From positions 1 to 64,000 of the forward strand of contig JAMWET010001275.1 in the NCBI GenBank assembly GCA_024036415.1: a stretch of 64,000 bases of DNA, in the 5' to 3' direction. Of this stretch, positions 49,989 to 62,814 are shown piece by piece (position 1 is the stretch's first letter; every line of letters begins with the position of its first letter). Made by a program: the position numbers and the translations under genes. The DNA comes from Prochilodus magdalenae. Its lineage: Eukaryota > Chordata > Actinopteri > Characiformes > Prochilodontidae. Below the pieces are notes generated by a model. It worked only from the letters and a program-made list of their open reading frames with translations. It did no database searches and had not been told where the DNA came from.

Positions 49989-50826
49989 CCTTTAAAGTAA
50001 CACTGCAGACACATTCACACTGGAAAACATACAAACTCCCCCTTTACCAGCCTTCAAACTTCCTCATGTATATTTAACACCCTGAGTCCCCTGCATCCTC
50101 ATATAAGGACATTACATTTCTGTTTCTCTGCACCATGATACTTTTTAAAAATTTAGTGAATTAAATTAAAAAAAATTAATAATACTTTTTAAAACATTGA
50201 CCCTTTGGCCTTATATGAGCCTTACATTGCTTTTTTGCCAAAACAACTTCCTGTACAAAGACAACGTTTAGTTTTTATACTTGTTAGGTCCTACTAATCA
50301 CAAATAGCTAGGAGAAATTAAAATTGAACACCAAGCAAGTCCGGGTCTCAGGAAATTAAACAGCTAAAGAGGATATTTTTTTATCTGAAAGGATGTGTAG
50401 CTGTTCAAGAAGCCCACACTGAGAAAACATCATAGACAAAAAACTCAAAGTTCAATGTACCGACCACCCCAGAGTCCAGACCTCAACATCAGTGAACGGG
50501 TCAAAGATGGAAGGAATGGAAGCTGTAACAAAGGAAAAGAAAAGACACACTAAATAAAAAAAATGTAATTACTGACTGGCTTTTCAGTTTTTGCCCAGCA
50601 TTAAATAAATGAAAGGGTCTCTGTTTTTTGCACAGTACTGTCTTAGCATAATATAGATTTTTTTTTATCTATTTGCACTTCTCCCTCTCTTTAATCTTTA
50701 AACCTCACTTAAAAATATATTTCTTCTCAGAAATTTTTTATTCTTCATGTTTTTTTTATTATTTAAGTTTGTAAAGCGTCCTTGAGTATGTGAAAGGAGC
50801 TATAGAACTGTAACCTATTATTATTA

Positions 50827-50861
<35 letters not shown>

Positions 50862-51384
50862 TGCAAATCCCCCTACTTTAAGTTCTTATACAATGAGATA
50901 ATCCATCTATAACATGTATAATGTAAAGCTTTGTTTCATTTATGTGCTTTCAGTAAGTGAGCTTCACTGTGTTGTCAGTTTTTTGGTTTTTATTTTCCAG
51001 CGTTAAACAGTGCAGTAAGTTAAGCTTCAGTTTTAGGTTTAGCATATTATAATAACCTCCTGTCAGACAGTACTTAGTTTGTCCTTACACACGCAGGGAG
51101 CTCAGTGAGGGAAGGAGACAGGAAGGCAGGATTTGCCCTGCATGCTAATCAGAGGAGGAGAACGGTGTGTCTTCCATGTTCACCCACAACAGCATCATTC
51201 AGCTCATCTCTCTCAGCTCTTATAACACCAAGTCAGTGAAACTGTGCTTCTTTCAACATCATCCATCTCCAACCTAATGCTTACAACTGTGAGCCTCTCT
51301 ATTTAACCTAGTGGTGTATCTTTTCCTTATGTTCAAATTATTATTAATATTATTATTAGTAGTAGAAGTTGTCATGATAATAAA
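49989..51384. other. intergenic AT-rich sequence with a (TTA)n tract
   Basis: A (TTA)n run is at about 50,818-50,864. No exon was recognised. Confidence 0.5.
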
Positions 51385-54300
51385 GGTAATAGTAGTGGTG
51401 GTAGTGATAGATGCAGTAGTAGTAGTAATAGTAGTGGTGGTAATGATAGATGCAGTAGTAGTAGGAATAGTAGTGGTGGTAGTGATAGATGCAGTAGTAG
51501 TATGAATAGTAGTGGTGGTAGTGATAGATGCAGTAGTAGTAGGAATAGTAGTGGTGGTAGTGATAGATGCAGTAGTAGTAGGAATAGTAGTGGTGGTAGT
51601 GATAGATGCAGTAGTAGTAGGAATAGTAGTGGTGGTAGTGATAGATGCAGTAGTAGTAGGAATAGTAGTGGTGGTAATGATAGATGCAGTAGTAGTAGGA
51701 ATAGTAGTGGTGGTAATGATAGATGCAGTAGTAGTAGTAATAGTAGTAGTGGTAGTGATAGATGCAGTAGTAGTAGGAATAGTAGTAGTGGTAATGATAG
51801 ATGCAGTAGTAGTAGGAATAGTAGTGGTGGTAGTGATAGATGCAGTAGTAGTAGGAATAGTAGTGGTGGTAGTGATAGATGCAGTAGTAGTAGGAATAGT
51901 AGTGGTGGTAGTGATAGATGCAGTAGTAGTAGGAATAGTAGTGGTGGTAATGATAGCTGCAGTACTAGTATGAATAGTAGTGGTGGTAATGATAGATGCA
52001 GTAGTAGTAGTAATAGTAGTGGTGGTAGTGATAGATGCAGTAGTAGTAGGAATAGTAGTGGTGGTAATGATAGATGCAGTAGTAGTAGGAATAGTAGTGG
52101 TGGTAATGATAGATGCAGTAGTAGTAGTAATAGTAGTGGTGGTAATGATAGATGCAGTAGGAGTAGGAATAGTAGTGGTGGTAATGATAGATGCAGTAGT
52201 AGTAGGAATAGTAGTGGTGGTGGTAGTGATAGATGCAGTAGTAGTAGGAATAGTAGTGGTGGTAATGATAGATGCAGTAGTAGTAGGAATAGTAGTGGTT
52301 GTAGTGATAGATGCAGTAGTAGGAATAGTAGTAGTGGTAGTGATAGATGCAGTAGTAGTAGGAATAGTAGTGGTGGTAGTGATAGATGCAGTAGTAGTAG
52401 TAATAGTAGTGGTGGTAGTGATAGATGCAGTAGTAGTAGGAATAGTAGTAGTGGTAGTGATAGATGCAGTAATAGTAGGAATAGTAGTGGTGGTAATGAT
52501 AGATGCAGTAGTAGTAGGAATAGTAGTGGTGGTAATGATAGATGCAGTAGTAGTAGGAATAGTAGTAGTGGTAGTGATAGATGCAGTAATAGTAGGAATA
52601 GTAGTGGTGGTAATGATAGATGCAGTAGTAGTAGTAATAGTAGTGGTGGTAATGATAGATGCAGTAGTAGTAGGAATAGTAGTGGTGGTAATGATAGATG
52701 CAGTAGTAGTAGGAATAGTAGTGGTGGTAATGATAGATGCAGTAGTAGTAGGAATAGTAGTGGTGGTAATGATAGATGCAGTAGTAGTAGGAATAGTAGT
52801 GGTGGTAATGATAGATGCAGTAGTAGTAGGAATAGTAGTGGTGGTAGTGATAGATGCAGCAGTAGTAGGAATAGTAGTGGTGGTAGTGATAGATGCAGTT
52901 TTAGTAGGAATAGTAGTGGTGGTAATGATAGATGCAGTAGTAGTAGGAATAGTAGTGGTGGTAATGATAGATGCAGTAGTAGTAGTAATAGTAATGGTGG
53001 TAATGATAGATGCAGTAGTAGTAGGAATAGTAGTGGTGGTAGTGATAGATGCAGCAGTAGTAGGAATAGTAGTGGTGGTAGTGATAGATGCAGTTTTAGT
53101 AGGAATAGTAGTGGTGGTAGTGATAGATGCAGTAATAGTAGGAATAGTAGTGGTGGTAGTGATAGATGCAGTAGTAGTAGGAATAGTAGTGGTGGTAATG
53201 ACAGATGCAGTAGTAGTAGGAATAGTAGTGGTGGTAGTGATAGATGCAGTAGTAGTAGGAATAGTAGTAGTGGTAGTGATAGATGCAGTAGTAGTAGGAA
53301 TAGTAGTGGTGGTAGTGATAGATGCAGTAGTAGTAGGAATAGTAGTGGTGGTAGTGATAGATGCAGTAGTAGTAGTAATAGTAGTGGTGGTAATGATAGA
53401 TGCAGTAGTAGTAGGAATAGTAGTGGTGGTAATGATAGATGCAGTAGTAGTAGTAATAGTAATGGTGGTAATGATAGATGCAGTAGTAGTAGGAATAGTA
53501 GTGGTGGTAGTGATAGATGCAGCAGTAGTAGGAATAGTAGTGGTGGTAGTGATAGATGCAGTTTTAGTAGGAATAGTAGTGGTGGTAGTGATAGATGCAG
53601 TAATAGTAGGAATAGTAGTGGTGGTAGTGATAGATGCAGTAGTAGTAGGAATAGTAGTGGTGGTAATGACAGATGCAGTAGTAGTAGGAATAGTAGTGGT
53701 GGTAGTGATAGATGCAGTAGTAGTAGGAATAGTAGTAGTGGTAGTGATAGATGCAGTAGTAGTAGGAATAGTAGTGGTGGTAGTGATAGATGCAGTAGTA
53801 GTAGGAATAGTAGTGGTGGTAGTGATAGATGCAGTAGTAGTAGTAATAGTAGTGGTGGTAATGATAGATGCAGTAGTAGTAGGAATAGTAGTGGTGGTAG
53901 TGATAGATGCAGTAGTAGTAGGAATAGTAGTGGTGGTAATGATAGATGCAGTAGTAGTAGGAATAGTAGTGGTGGTAGTGATAGATGCAGTAGTAGTAGG
54001 AATAGTAGTGGTGGTAGTGATAGATGCAGTAGTAGTAGGAATAGTAGTGGTGGTAATGATAGATGCAGTAGTAGTAGGAATAGTAGTGGTGGTAGTGATA
54101 GATGCAGTAGTGGTAGGAATAGTAGTGGTGGTAATGATAGATGCAGTAGTAGTAGTAATAGTAGTGGTGGTAATGATAGATGCAGTAGTAGTAGGAATAG
54201 TAGTGGTGGTAGTGATAGATGCAGTAGTAGTAGGAATAGTAGTGGTGGTAATGATAGATGCAGTAGTAGTAGGAATAGTAGTGGTGGTAGTGATAGATGC

Positions 54301-55517
54301 AGTAGTAGTAGGAATAGTAGTGGTGGTAATGATAGATGCAGTAGTAGTAGGAATAGTAGTGGTGGTAATGATAGATGCAGTAGTAGTAGGAATAGTAGTG
54401 GTGGTAATGATAGATGCAGTAGTGGTAGGAATAGTAGTGGTGGTAATGATAGATGCAGTAGTAGTAGGAATAGTAGTGGTGGTAATGATAGATGCAGTAG
54501 TAGTAGGAATAGTAGTGGTGGTAGTGATAGATGCAGTAGTAGTAGGAATAGTAGTGGTGGTAATGATAGGTGCAGTAGTAGTAGGAATAGTAGTGGTGGT
54601 AATGATAGATGCAGTAGTAGTAGGAATAGTAGTGGTGGTAATGATAGATGCAGTAGTAGTAGGAATAGTAGTGGTGGTAGTGATAGATGCAGTAGTAGTA
54701 GGAATAGTAGTGGTGGTAATGATAGATGCAGTAGTAGTAGGAATAGTAGTGGTGGTAATGATAGATGCAGTAGTAGTAGTAATAGTAGTGGTGGTAGTGA
54801 TAGATGCAGTAGTAGTAGGAATAGTAGTGGTGGTAATGATAGATGCAGTAGTAGTAGGAATAGTAGTGGTGGTAGTGATAGATGCAGTAGTAGGAATAGT
54901 AGTGGTGGTAATGATAGATGCAGTAGTAGTAGGAATAGTAGTGGTGGTAGTGATAGATGCAGTAGTAGTAGGAATAGTAGTGGTGGTAGTGATAGATGCA
55001 GTAGTAGTAGTAATAGTAGTGGTGGTAATGATAGATGCAGTAGTAGGAATAGTAGTGGTGGTAATGATAGATGCAGTAGTAGTAGTAATAGTAGTGGTGG
55101 TAGTGATAGATGCAGTAGTAGTAGGAATAGTAGTGGTGGTAATGATAGATGCAGTAGTAGTAGGAATAGTAGTGGTGGTAGTGATAGATGCAGTAGTAGT
55201 AGGAATAGTAGTGGTGGTAGTGATAGATGCAGTAGTAGTAGTAATAGTAGTGGTGGTAATGATAGATGCAGTAGTAGTAGGAATAGTAGTGGTGGTAGTG
55301 ATAGATGCAGTAGTAGTAGGAATAGTAGTGGTGGTAGTGATAGATGCAGTAGTAGTAGGAATAGTAGTGGTGGTAATGATAGATGCAGTAGTAGTAGGAA
55401 TAGTAGTGGTGGTAGTGATAGATGCAGTAGTAGGAATAGTAGTGGTGGTAATGATAGATGCAGTAGTAGTAGGAATAGTAGTGGTGGTAGTGATAGATGC
55501 AGTAGTAGTAGGAATAC
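51385..55517. repeat. 4.1-kb minisatellite, 39-bp unit, about 106 copies
   Basis: The unit is GATAGATGCAGTAGTAGTAG followed by GAATAGTAGTGGTGGTA(A/G)T, 39 bp. A few units lose or gain one triplet (for example near 52,215, 52,315 and 54,890). Variant units are ordered: three copies of a GCAGTTTTAG variant lie at 52,896, 53,091 and 53,559, spaced 5 and 12 units apart, and a block of 12 units (468 bp) occurs twice in tandem. Because the unit is a multiple of three and lacks stops in two + frames and one - frame, frames of over 1,100 codons run through it. They encode only SSSRNSSGG, VVVGIVVVV or PTTTASI repeats. I do not regard them as genes. Confidence 0.97.
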
Positions 55518-55610
55518 TACCTTTAGTACAGATACTACAATAATATATTACCATATAATAATAGCAACATAAGTAAAAGCTTATATGTATTCAACAGACA
55601 GCAAAATAAT

Positions 55611-55673
55611 ATCTATTTATCTGTCTGTCCGACTGTCTGACTGTCTGTCTGCTGTCTGTCTGCTCTCTGTCTT

Positions 55674-55707
<34 letters not shown>

Positions 55708-55808
55708 CTACTGTCTGTCTCTCTGTCTGTCTGACTGTCTGACTGTCTGTCTGACTGTCTGTCTGTCTGACTGTCTGTCTGCTGTCTGTCTGACTGACTG
55801 TCTGTCAG
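55611..55808 (+). repeat. (CTGT)n microsatellite
   Basis: About 50 CTGT/GACTGTCT units with interruptions, starting just after the minisatellite flank. Confidence 0.95.
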
Positions 55809-57573
55809 CTACAAGACAAAGGTACACAGAACTGCAGCTTTTATTAAAGGATTTTTACTGATTTGTTGTTATTAAAACTGGACTGACCTCTGTACACCCT
55901 GCTAAGTCATTTATAGTTCCTTCAGGTATTAGCAATGCATTTCTGTTTTGTGTTTATTGCAAGGTTATTGGAGCTTTAAAATGATTAATTTTACATGAGG
56001 AAAGCATGTATGGGGTGTGTTGGCAGCATGATGAGTGAAGGCTCTTAGTCTGAGAGCTAAATGTGTCTCCAGGGGTCTGACAACACTGCAGGTTCCCTCT
56101 TATGGATGTCATAACAAGGCATGCTACCAGTCACGTAACCTGCAGTTGAACGTGAAGCTGTTTCGTTTTCTTTACTTGCCTGTGCTTTTAGAGGTGTTAA
56201 TCTTTTGGTTTTATTTAAAGCAGTAGAGAACCAGCTAACTGGGCCATACACTGATTTGATCTGAAATTAGAATTAAATGTATATATTTGTTTCTCCTTAC
56301 CTCAAATGTGTACCCCAAATTAGTGAAGACATTTTAGAGTCTGAGGTATGCTTATTTAAAAAATGGACGAATGTGCACAGCATAGCACTTAAAGCCTGAA
56401 CTTTGTATATATAACATTTCAGAAAAAATCCTAAACCATCTGTTTGAGCTTAGAGCCTCATTATATGATTCTCTTATTTTATGATTCTGGAGAATAATAT
56501 TTGAATTTGGGCAGCAAAACAATTACGCCCCTCCTTTCTCCTTCTTCAGAGGTCCAGCCGGTACTGCACTTTTTAAGGTGGGACAGGAAAATTCAAATAG
56601 GAAGAACACAGATGGGCTACAGGCCTCCTTAGCCAAATTAGCCTCATCGCTATGTTTGGCTACATTTGTACAATTATAAATAAATTATAAAATAAATAGA
56701 GAATTTCACCTAATTTTCGTGCTGCATTCTGAAATCATTATGATGTAAAAAAACAAAAACAAATTTTGAATAGTTTGATAGGAAACGTTCGAGTACAAGT
56801 AGGGTGTTGTAGGGCAAAATAGATCCCAAGTACATTACGTAGCAAGAAACATTCTCTGGTCATATGCGATTATTACAGTGACCAGATTTGTGTAGTAGAT
56901 ATTGTGACCACCCACATTTTGGTTCCTATCACCGCCTATCATACCCTTGATAAAAGCATCAGTAAGTCATTAAGTTGAGAACCATTTCAAATGATTAAGA
57001 ATGTACCAAACCAAATAATAAAGCTGATGGTGGAATTCCCCTTTAGACGCTCATCTTAGCTGACACCTTCATGCAGGGGTCCCCCTATGATGAAAGCAGT
57101 TACAGTCTTCTGGAGGGCAAAAAATAAGCATCTCTTCCATTGCTCTCGGTGGACCGTTCAGACCCCCGCTGTTGTTGCAGCTGCTGCTGCTGTGAACTGC
57201 TGTCTCTAAGCATGGTGTTGAGGGTTTTAGCTCGAGGCCAGCGTCCATTACGACCATTTCATAGGCTTATCGACCATTTAGGGTCAAGCTTGCATGATTC
57301 CTGCCCTTGCATAATATGCTGTTGGTACTGGAAGTGTAGTAGCAGAGCACCACTCACGCTATTAACAGACCTCTGTATATACATATTCTTGGGTGCTTGG
57401 GGATGCATGGAACATTGAGTGCGATTATGGGCAGTTATTTTTTTTTTAAGAGGAGACAGCGGGAGATTTTATATTAATATTTTAATGTGTTGGGAATTAG
57501 AAATGAACATTACTACACCACAGGGAGGGATGCACTGATCTCAGAACTGCGTATTAAACGTCACAAGGGTGCA

Positions 57574-57575
<2 letters not shown>
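55809..57575. other. intergenic sequence
   Basis: No exon recognised. Near 56,555-56,620 the segment ACTGCACTTTTTAAGGTGGGAC with AATTC and AGGAAG following resembles the MITE-like unit at 11,785-11,875 plus its flank, so it is another member of that family. Confidence 0.5.

Positions 57576-57578
<3 letters not shown>

Positions 57579-57632
<54 letters not shown>
57579..57632 (+). repeat. (GA)n microsatellite
   Basis: About 27 uninterrupted GA units. Confidence 0.97.
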
Positions 57633-57634
<2 letters not shown>

Positions 57635-58329
57635 CACAGCAGTGCTTGTTCAATAGGTTGTTATTGGATGTCCCAAACAAGGGAGATTGCAGCTCTAATA
57701 TCACTGAACAGCCTTTTCTTGCTCTTGATCTCCATACAGTGCCATTGTTGGGCCTCTCGTGGTCCTCTAGTCACCCAACACCATTGTGTTTCACCTGAAA
57801 GTAGAGATGCTAGGAACAGTCCCACCCATTCCATTACCTTACCCATCCCCCACCACACCAAACTCTTCTATCTCTTCTATGTGCTCCGACTGGAGAAGGA
57901 GCAGAAACCCACCATGGGAGCTATTTGTTGTTTAGAATGGGACTGAACACTTTCTGTTCGGTGACTACTAGTTGCATGATGATCATTGTGATATTATTTA
58001 TTGTTATTGTGCAAAAATGCATCATTGTAGATCATACATCACAATAAATACCATAATAAATACTCTTTATGTGTATAGAAATAATGTGTGAATAATGTAT
58101 TTATAGAATACTGATAATTTAGCTGTTGAGCACAGCATAGTTGGGTTGAATATGAATATTAAATATGAGTGCTTAAATCTGTGGGTATTTACATCCAAAT
58201 TGGATAAACGTTGTAAGAATGACAAACATTTTCACACGCAGCCCTTTTAAGGGCCCAAAAGTAATTAGATAAATTATCATAACTATCAGTTAAAACAGTA
58301 TTTTAAAATATTGGGTTGAGCTTGATTAA

Positions 58330-58518
58330 AAACTGGTTGAGCTATCACCCCATGTGGGTAACTGGGGTTCATTTCCCAATCTGGGTGACTATGCTGTGCT
58401 ACACCAATAAGAGTCCTTGGATAAGACTCCTAACACTACATTGGCCTACCTGTAATATATACCTTGTAAGTTCTGGATCAAAGCATCACCTAAAGGCCGT
58501 AAATGTAAATGTACATGC
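58330..58518 (+). mobile_element. tRNA-derived SINE with L2-type 3' tail
   Basis: GGTTCATTTCCC resembles a B-box-type tRNA region. It is followed by TGACTATGCTGTGCTACACC, AATAAGAGTCCTTGGATAAG and CTCCTAACACTACATTGGCC, the body of a SINE common in otophysan fishes. The 3' end, CTGGATCAAAGCATCACCTA then AATGTAAATGTA, is a diverged form of the tail used by L2-type LINEs such as the one at 33,960. Confidence 0.75.
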
Positions 58519-59089
58519 AAATCCCTAGTAGTCAGTGACTGCCTGAGGTCTGGAACCCATAGACATCAGCACATGCTCTGTGACGCTCTGCCAGGCCTTT
58601 ACTTAACTTTAATTTTGGTACAAGTCTGACACACTTACACCAATGGCAAGCCAAAAATGGTCTCAACTGTGGCTACACTTTTCAAAACTTGACACAGACA
58701 ATGTTTTCTGAAATATTTGTAATGCATAATGCAGAGCTGCTGTGACAACACATCTAACCTGAGGAAAACACAAACCTGGAGAAACACAAAATATATCTGA
58801 AAGCTGAGGAGTGTACCACCTCATACTGCATCTAAAGGAAGCAGCGTGCCTACAGCCAGCACCAACGAATCTGAACTCTCCATGGATGCTGAAACTTTAA
58901 ATGAGGCATCGACAACGTTATCGACATCATAGTAATTATTTAACCATTTGAATAAATGGTTGTTGGGGCTTTTCACTGGGTTGGTTTAACATTTGCACTG
59001 GTGAGAGTCAGCACCGAGCCACTGGCTGCATCGAAATTCCTTACCAGCATACTAGAAACAAGGAATAACAATATGTGATATTTTAATTG

Positions 59090-59389
59090 CTAAAAGTCAC
59101 ATTTTTCACCCAGTCCCATTTGTTGTCACACGTCATACATCCAGAAGGCCCACCCCTGGGATGGATTATCATAGGACACTATAAGGAACCTCTACAACTC
59201 CATGCCGAGATGTGTGGCATGTCCGTTAACCCGGCGCCATACTGACAACACTACTTCTGTATGTGTAGCTCAATGAATATTGCTCATATCAGTCAAAATT
59301 CATCATCATTTATTGTTCCTGCTAACCTTTATCTTCTTCCCAATAGCATTACAATCCCACACTTGCAACTGTTCTTTTGATAATGAGTG
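59090..59389 (+). mobile_element. 3' end of a second Tc1/mariner-type copy
   Basis: On the + strand TIRNLYNSMPRCVA (about 59,190-59,230) followed by ACTTCTGTATGTGTAGCTCA and a terminal TCTTTTGATAATGAGTG ending at 59,389, next to TA, matches the left end of the element at 45,650 in reverse. The 5' part is absent. Confidence 0.7.
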
Positions 59390-59391
59390 TA

Positions 59392-61434
59392 TGTTAATAG
59401 ATATCGTCACCTTATGGCTAACTGCATAGTTTTTTAATGGGCCAAATATTCACTTCTGGTAACAACTGCTTGCTAAGATAACGAATAGACACTAAACCAG
59501 AAGCAAATTTAGGCTTTATACTTTTAGGATTTTGTTATTCCACTGCTTGTCGACACTCAACACCTTGCTCAGAATTAAATCTAAAGACTGAGCCATCTTC
59601 ACAGCTCTCATTCTCATGTGTTATATTTTCAGTTTTTTTGTTTGTTTGTTTTATTTTTACTGAAAGAGTCCATTTTTCATTCAGATTATTACTGGAGCAA
59701 AAGTGTAAGTTTGTCTTCCACTACTAATGAAAGTGTGAGTGCGACTCCATTGTTCAGGCATCTATGGAACCCTCACAGCCCCTCAGCTGCGAACCCCCCA
59801 GAGTAATATTCTCAATTCAGCCATACACACGCTGGCTATTTTTCACCCTGACAGTGCGCTCTAATGTTGCCTGATTGCTAACAGTTCTGCCGCTTAAGAT
59901 CGGAAGATACCGCTTTCTGAGTGCATGAACGCACCGACTGAGAACAGAGCAATGAACCTGGAGCTTTGCAGACTAAAGGGTCGATTGTGCCTTATGGTGG
60001 AGCGTGCCTGTTATTGGGAGTGGTTGGGTCTGGTGGGTAAGAGCTGGCTCTGTTTTCACTGGGATGGTTACTGGAGCATAAACTAGGCCTGTAATATAAG
60101 GGCATTAAAGATTTTGGAGCTGTGTTCTTCTGTGTACAGGAGCATTCAGTGCAGTTGTGTTTTTAAAGCTTGGTGGTCATAAAGCGTTTGTTTAAGCTAC
60201 AGAGCAGTTCCGACCTGCATGCATTTTTAAAGAGTGTGGCAGGCTGTCAGACTCTGTCAAGCAAGTGATGTGTGCTAATGTGAAAGGACCTCAGGGTATA
60301 AAAATCAAGTGAAGCTACGCTACCACCAAGCCAGACCTGAAGCTAGCTACCAAACACCAGGAGTCCCAACACCAACCCATGCACAAAAACTCTGAGGTGC
60401 AGACCTCAGCTAACAAACTAGGTGCCTTAAAGCACTAACATCACAGGACTCTCTAATGGATAACCCTGAGTGATAATGTCATTTTGCCCCAGATTCGATC
60501 TTTGTGGAAAGTGCAATATTTGCCCACAGCATTGGGCAAATATGGCTAATGTATCTTATTCTACTGCTTTGGATGTTTAACTTTTTACTCTGAGAACTTA
60601 TGTTGACTGTTCATCCATTCACTTTCTAGTCAAATCTCAATGTTAAGTCAAAATGATTCATGTTTCAGTTTCAGACAACAGGAAGCATATTATTAACAGA
60701 AACTGACACATAAGCTTTAACGACTACACCGAACATCAGAATCCACTCCAGCTACTCCATCCTAAACACATACATCAATGGTGAGGTCTGGACTGGGGTG
60801 CCCAGTCCATTGTTTCAAACAACTATTAAAATGGATCCCACACATTCCTTAGGTCTTCCAGAACTTTGACGATTGTTACAAAATGTTTAGCGATGTTACT
60901 GGTCTGAGAACAGAATGTTTTTGCCTTAAGAAAGAACATTCTGGGAACCAAAAGAAAACCTCCCCCTGAAAACATTAAGAGAATGTTGCATTGCATATTC
61001 TCACATTGGTTTTAGAACATATAATTTCTATCTGAGATAGTGTCCCTATATAGTCCTCCTTACTGGGCGGAGCTAAACTGCTGTAGGGTTATGTATCAGG
61101 TATGTGTAAAAGCATTGTATTTTGATGCATGCCATTTTTCAAAGAAATCTGCTTCTCATTATTCCTTTCCTGTTCTCTGTAAGCTTTATGACATCCAGAT
61201 CTGAAGCAAGAGAGTAGCTTCATTTGAACCCTTCGCTATCTGATGGGGTTTTGGTGGTCAGTTCTTGCTTACTAACATTATTAATCTTATTTCCCCTGTA
61301 GCTTTTAACTGTGACTCCAGTTTTGTTTTTCACTTGCTTTCCTTTGACTTTCACCTCCCTTACGTTAATGCTATAATGTAGAATTCCCTTTAATATAAAC
61401 TCACAGAGCACTCTGAAGAATATCTCCTTGAATC
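59392..61434. other. intergenic sequence without recognised genes
   Basis: Nothing supported on either strand. Confidence 0.45.
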
Positions 61435-61702
61435 TACACTGATTGTCCATTTTATCAGCTGTACTTACCATACCAAAGTGTTTTGTAGTTCCACTTGTAC
61501 CACCAAGGCCTGAGAATGATCCACCGCCCCAACAATACCCATTGAAGAAATGGTTGAAAGGGGATAATAAAGCAAGAGGAAATAATTATGGACTACAGTC
61601 TGTAATTGTAGAACTACAAAGGGCACCTGTATGGTGAGTGGAGCAGATAAAATGGAGTGTGTAAACAAGGAGGTGTTCCAGTTAAAGTGATCGGTGGGTG
61701 TA
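61435..61702. mobile_element. 268-bp palindromic foldback DNA element
   Basis: Ends TACACTGATTG and CGGTGGGTGTA are inverted, and the arms stay complementary inward (TCCATTTTATC(A/T)GCT, TTTGTAGTTC). It belongs to the same family as 36,430-36,745, here as the terminal parts with most of the centre deleted. Confidence 0.75.
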
Positions 61703-62099
61703 CAAAAATGCATGTATGTGTATGTACATACATGTATAGTACCTGATTAGCATATGGCCAGCTCTACTACACTCCACATATGATTCATATTCTATTCTAT
61801 TCTTTTCTTTTTTTTAAAAAAAATCTATTTCTGTAAATAATAGATAATAATAGGACAATAAGCTGATTATCAGCATGCCTGCATTATCTGGCACAAACTG
61901 GTCAGAGTCCAAAGAGCAGTATGACGCCTCAGAGCATGCTTGCATTATTGTTTTTATTGATTTTATTTATCTATACATCACTTATTTCTTTATCCATAAT
62001 GAAAGTGTATGTGGCTCCAAAATATGATTAAAGAGTCACTGAGTCCAGATTTGGCCCTGAACGCTTTGGCGTGAAGCCGATAAAGAGGTTAAATGCTTC

Positions 62100-62658
62100 T
62101 GGAGCCTCTCATTGATCCCAGCACATGTCTAGCAGCAGGAAACGCTCGTCCCGCCTGGCCTCGTTGTCATCACCGGCCCCGTTCGCGCCGGCGCACGTGC
62201 CTGAAGTATCCCGGTGTTTTTGGCTGCGGTAAATAAGCCTACGCGAATCCCCCGCAAGGGCTCGAGGACGAGGTGGAAATGATGCGTGCCTGTTTCCTGC
62301 TCCACCTGTAACACCCTCCACCACCCACCTCCCCGCCCCCACACCCAAACCCAATAACCCCTCCCCTTCAGAAACGCACAGACACACGTATGCACACGCG
62401 CACACACAGACGCGCGCGCGCGCACGCACCGTAGGACCGACCGTACACTACTAGAGGTTGGGAGAAGCGCGCGAGGCGTTTTGGGTGGAGCAGCCGGGTC
62501 GTCGTGCTTCTCCTGCTTCTTCCTCACTGCGGATGCCGGCGTGAGCGCGCGAGCGAGCGAGAGACAGACAGCCAGACAGGCGGATAGACGAACAGAGGGA
62601 GACCGGGGGAGGAATGGTGCTCGTGTGAAGCGTCCGCCTGTCCGCCTTTGAAGGCACC
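62100..62658 (+). promoter_or_regulatory. GC-rich promoter region of the probable rapgef5 gene
   Basis: CpG-dense sequence rising sharply out of AT-rich DNA, with a CACACACG/GCGCGCGCGC alternating tract at about 62,395-62,430 (possible Z-DNA former) and no TATA box in front of the ATG. It fits a CpG-island promoter. The transcription start is not defined. Long minus-strand frames here are antisense shadows of high GC. Confidence 0.65.
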
Positions 62659-62814
62659 ATGGAGGAATCCGAGAGCATTCCGTGCGCGCCTGAGGACGGG
62701 CTGCTCGCGAGCTGGCGCTGGAACCGGAGCGCGCGGGAGCAGGTGCAGCTGAAGCAGAAGATCCGTGACCTGCCCGGTTTGCTGAAGCACGGCTTACATC
62801 TGAGGAAGAAAAGC
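62659..62814 (+). CDS. rapgef5: first coding exon, probable rapgef5 (Rap guanine nucleotide exchange factor 5)
   Basis: ATG in strong context (GCACCATGG) opens 52 codons ending at donor AAGC|GTGAGT, phase 0. The peptide starts MEESESIPCAPEDGLLASWR and continues with a basic amphipathic stretch, LKQKIRDLPGLLKHGLHLRK. I do not recognise a domain in this exon with certainty. The assignment rests mainly on position: in mammals RAPGEF5 is the next large gene beyond IL6, and its 5' end faces IL6 in the same relative orientation as here. If correct, the product would be a Rap1/Rap2 exchange factor with downstream REM and CDC25 domains. Another gene with a CpG promoter cannot be excluded. Confidence 0.55.

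Noticed and set aside
51385..55517. Regular repeats as a CRISPR array
   Set aside because: Units are contiguous without unique spacers, and the DNA is vertebrate. It is a minisatellite.
51274..55572. Frames of more than 1,100 codons on both strands encoding Thr-rich or Ser-rich repeats, as mucin-like genes
   Set aside because: They exist only because a 39-bp tandem repeat lacks stops in three frames. No signal peptide, splice structure or unique coding sequence adjoins.
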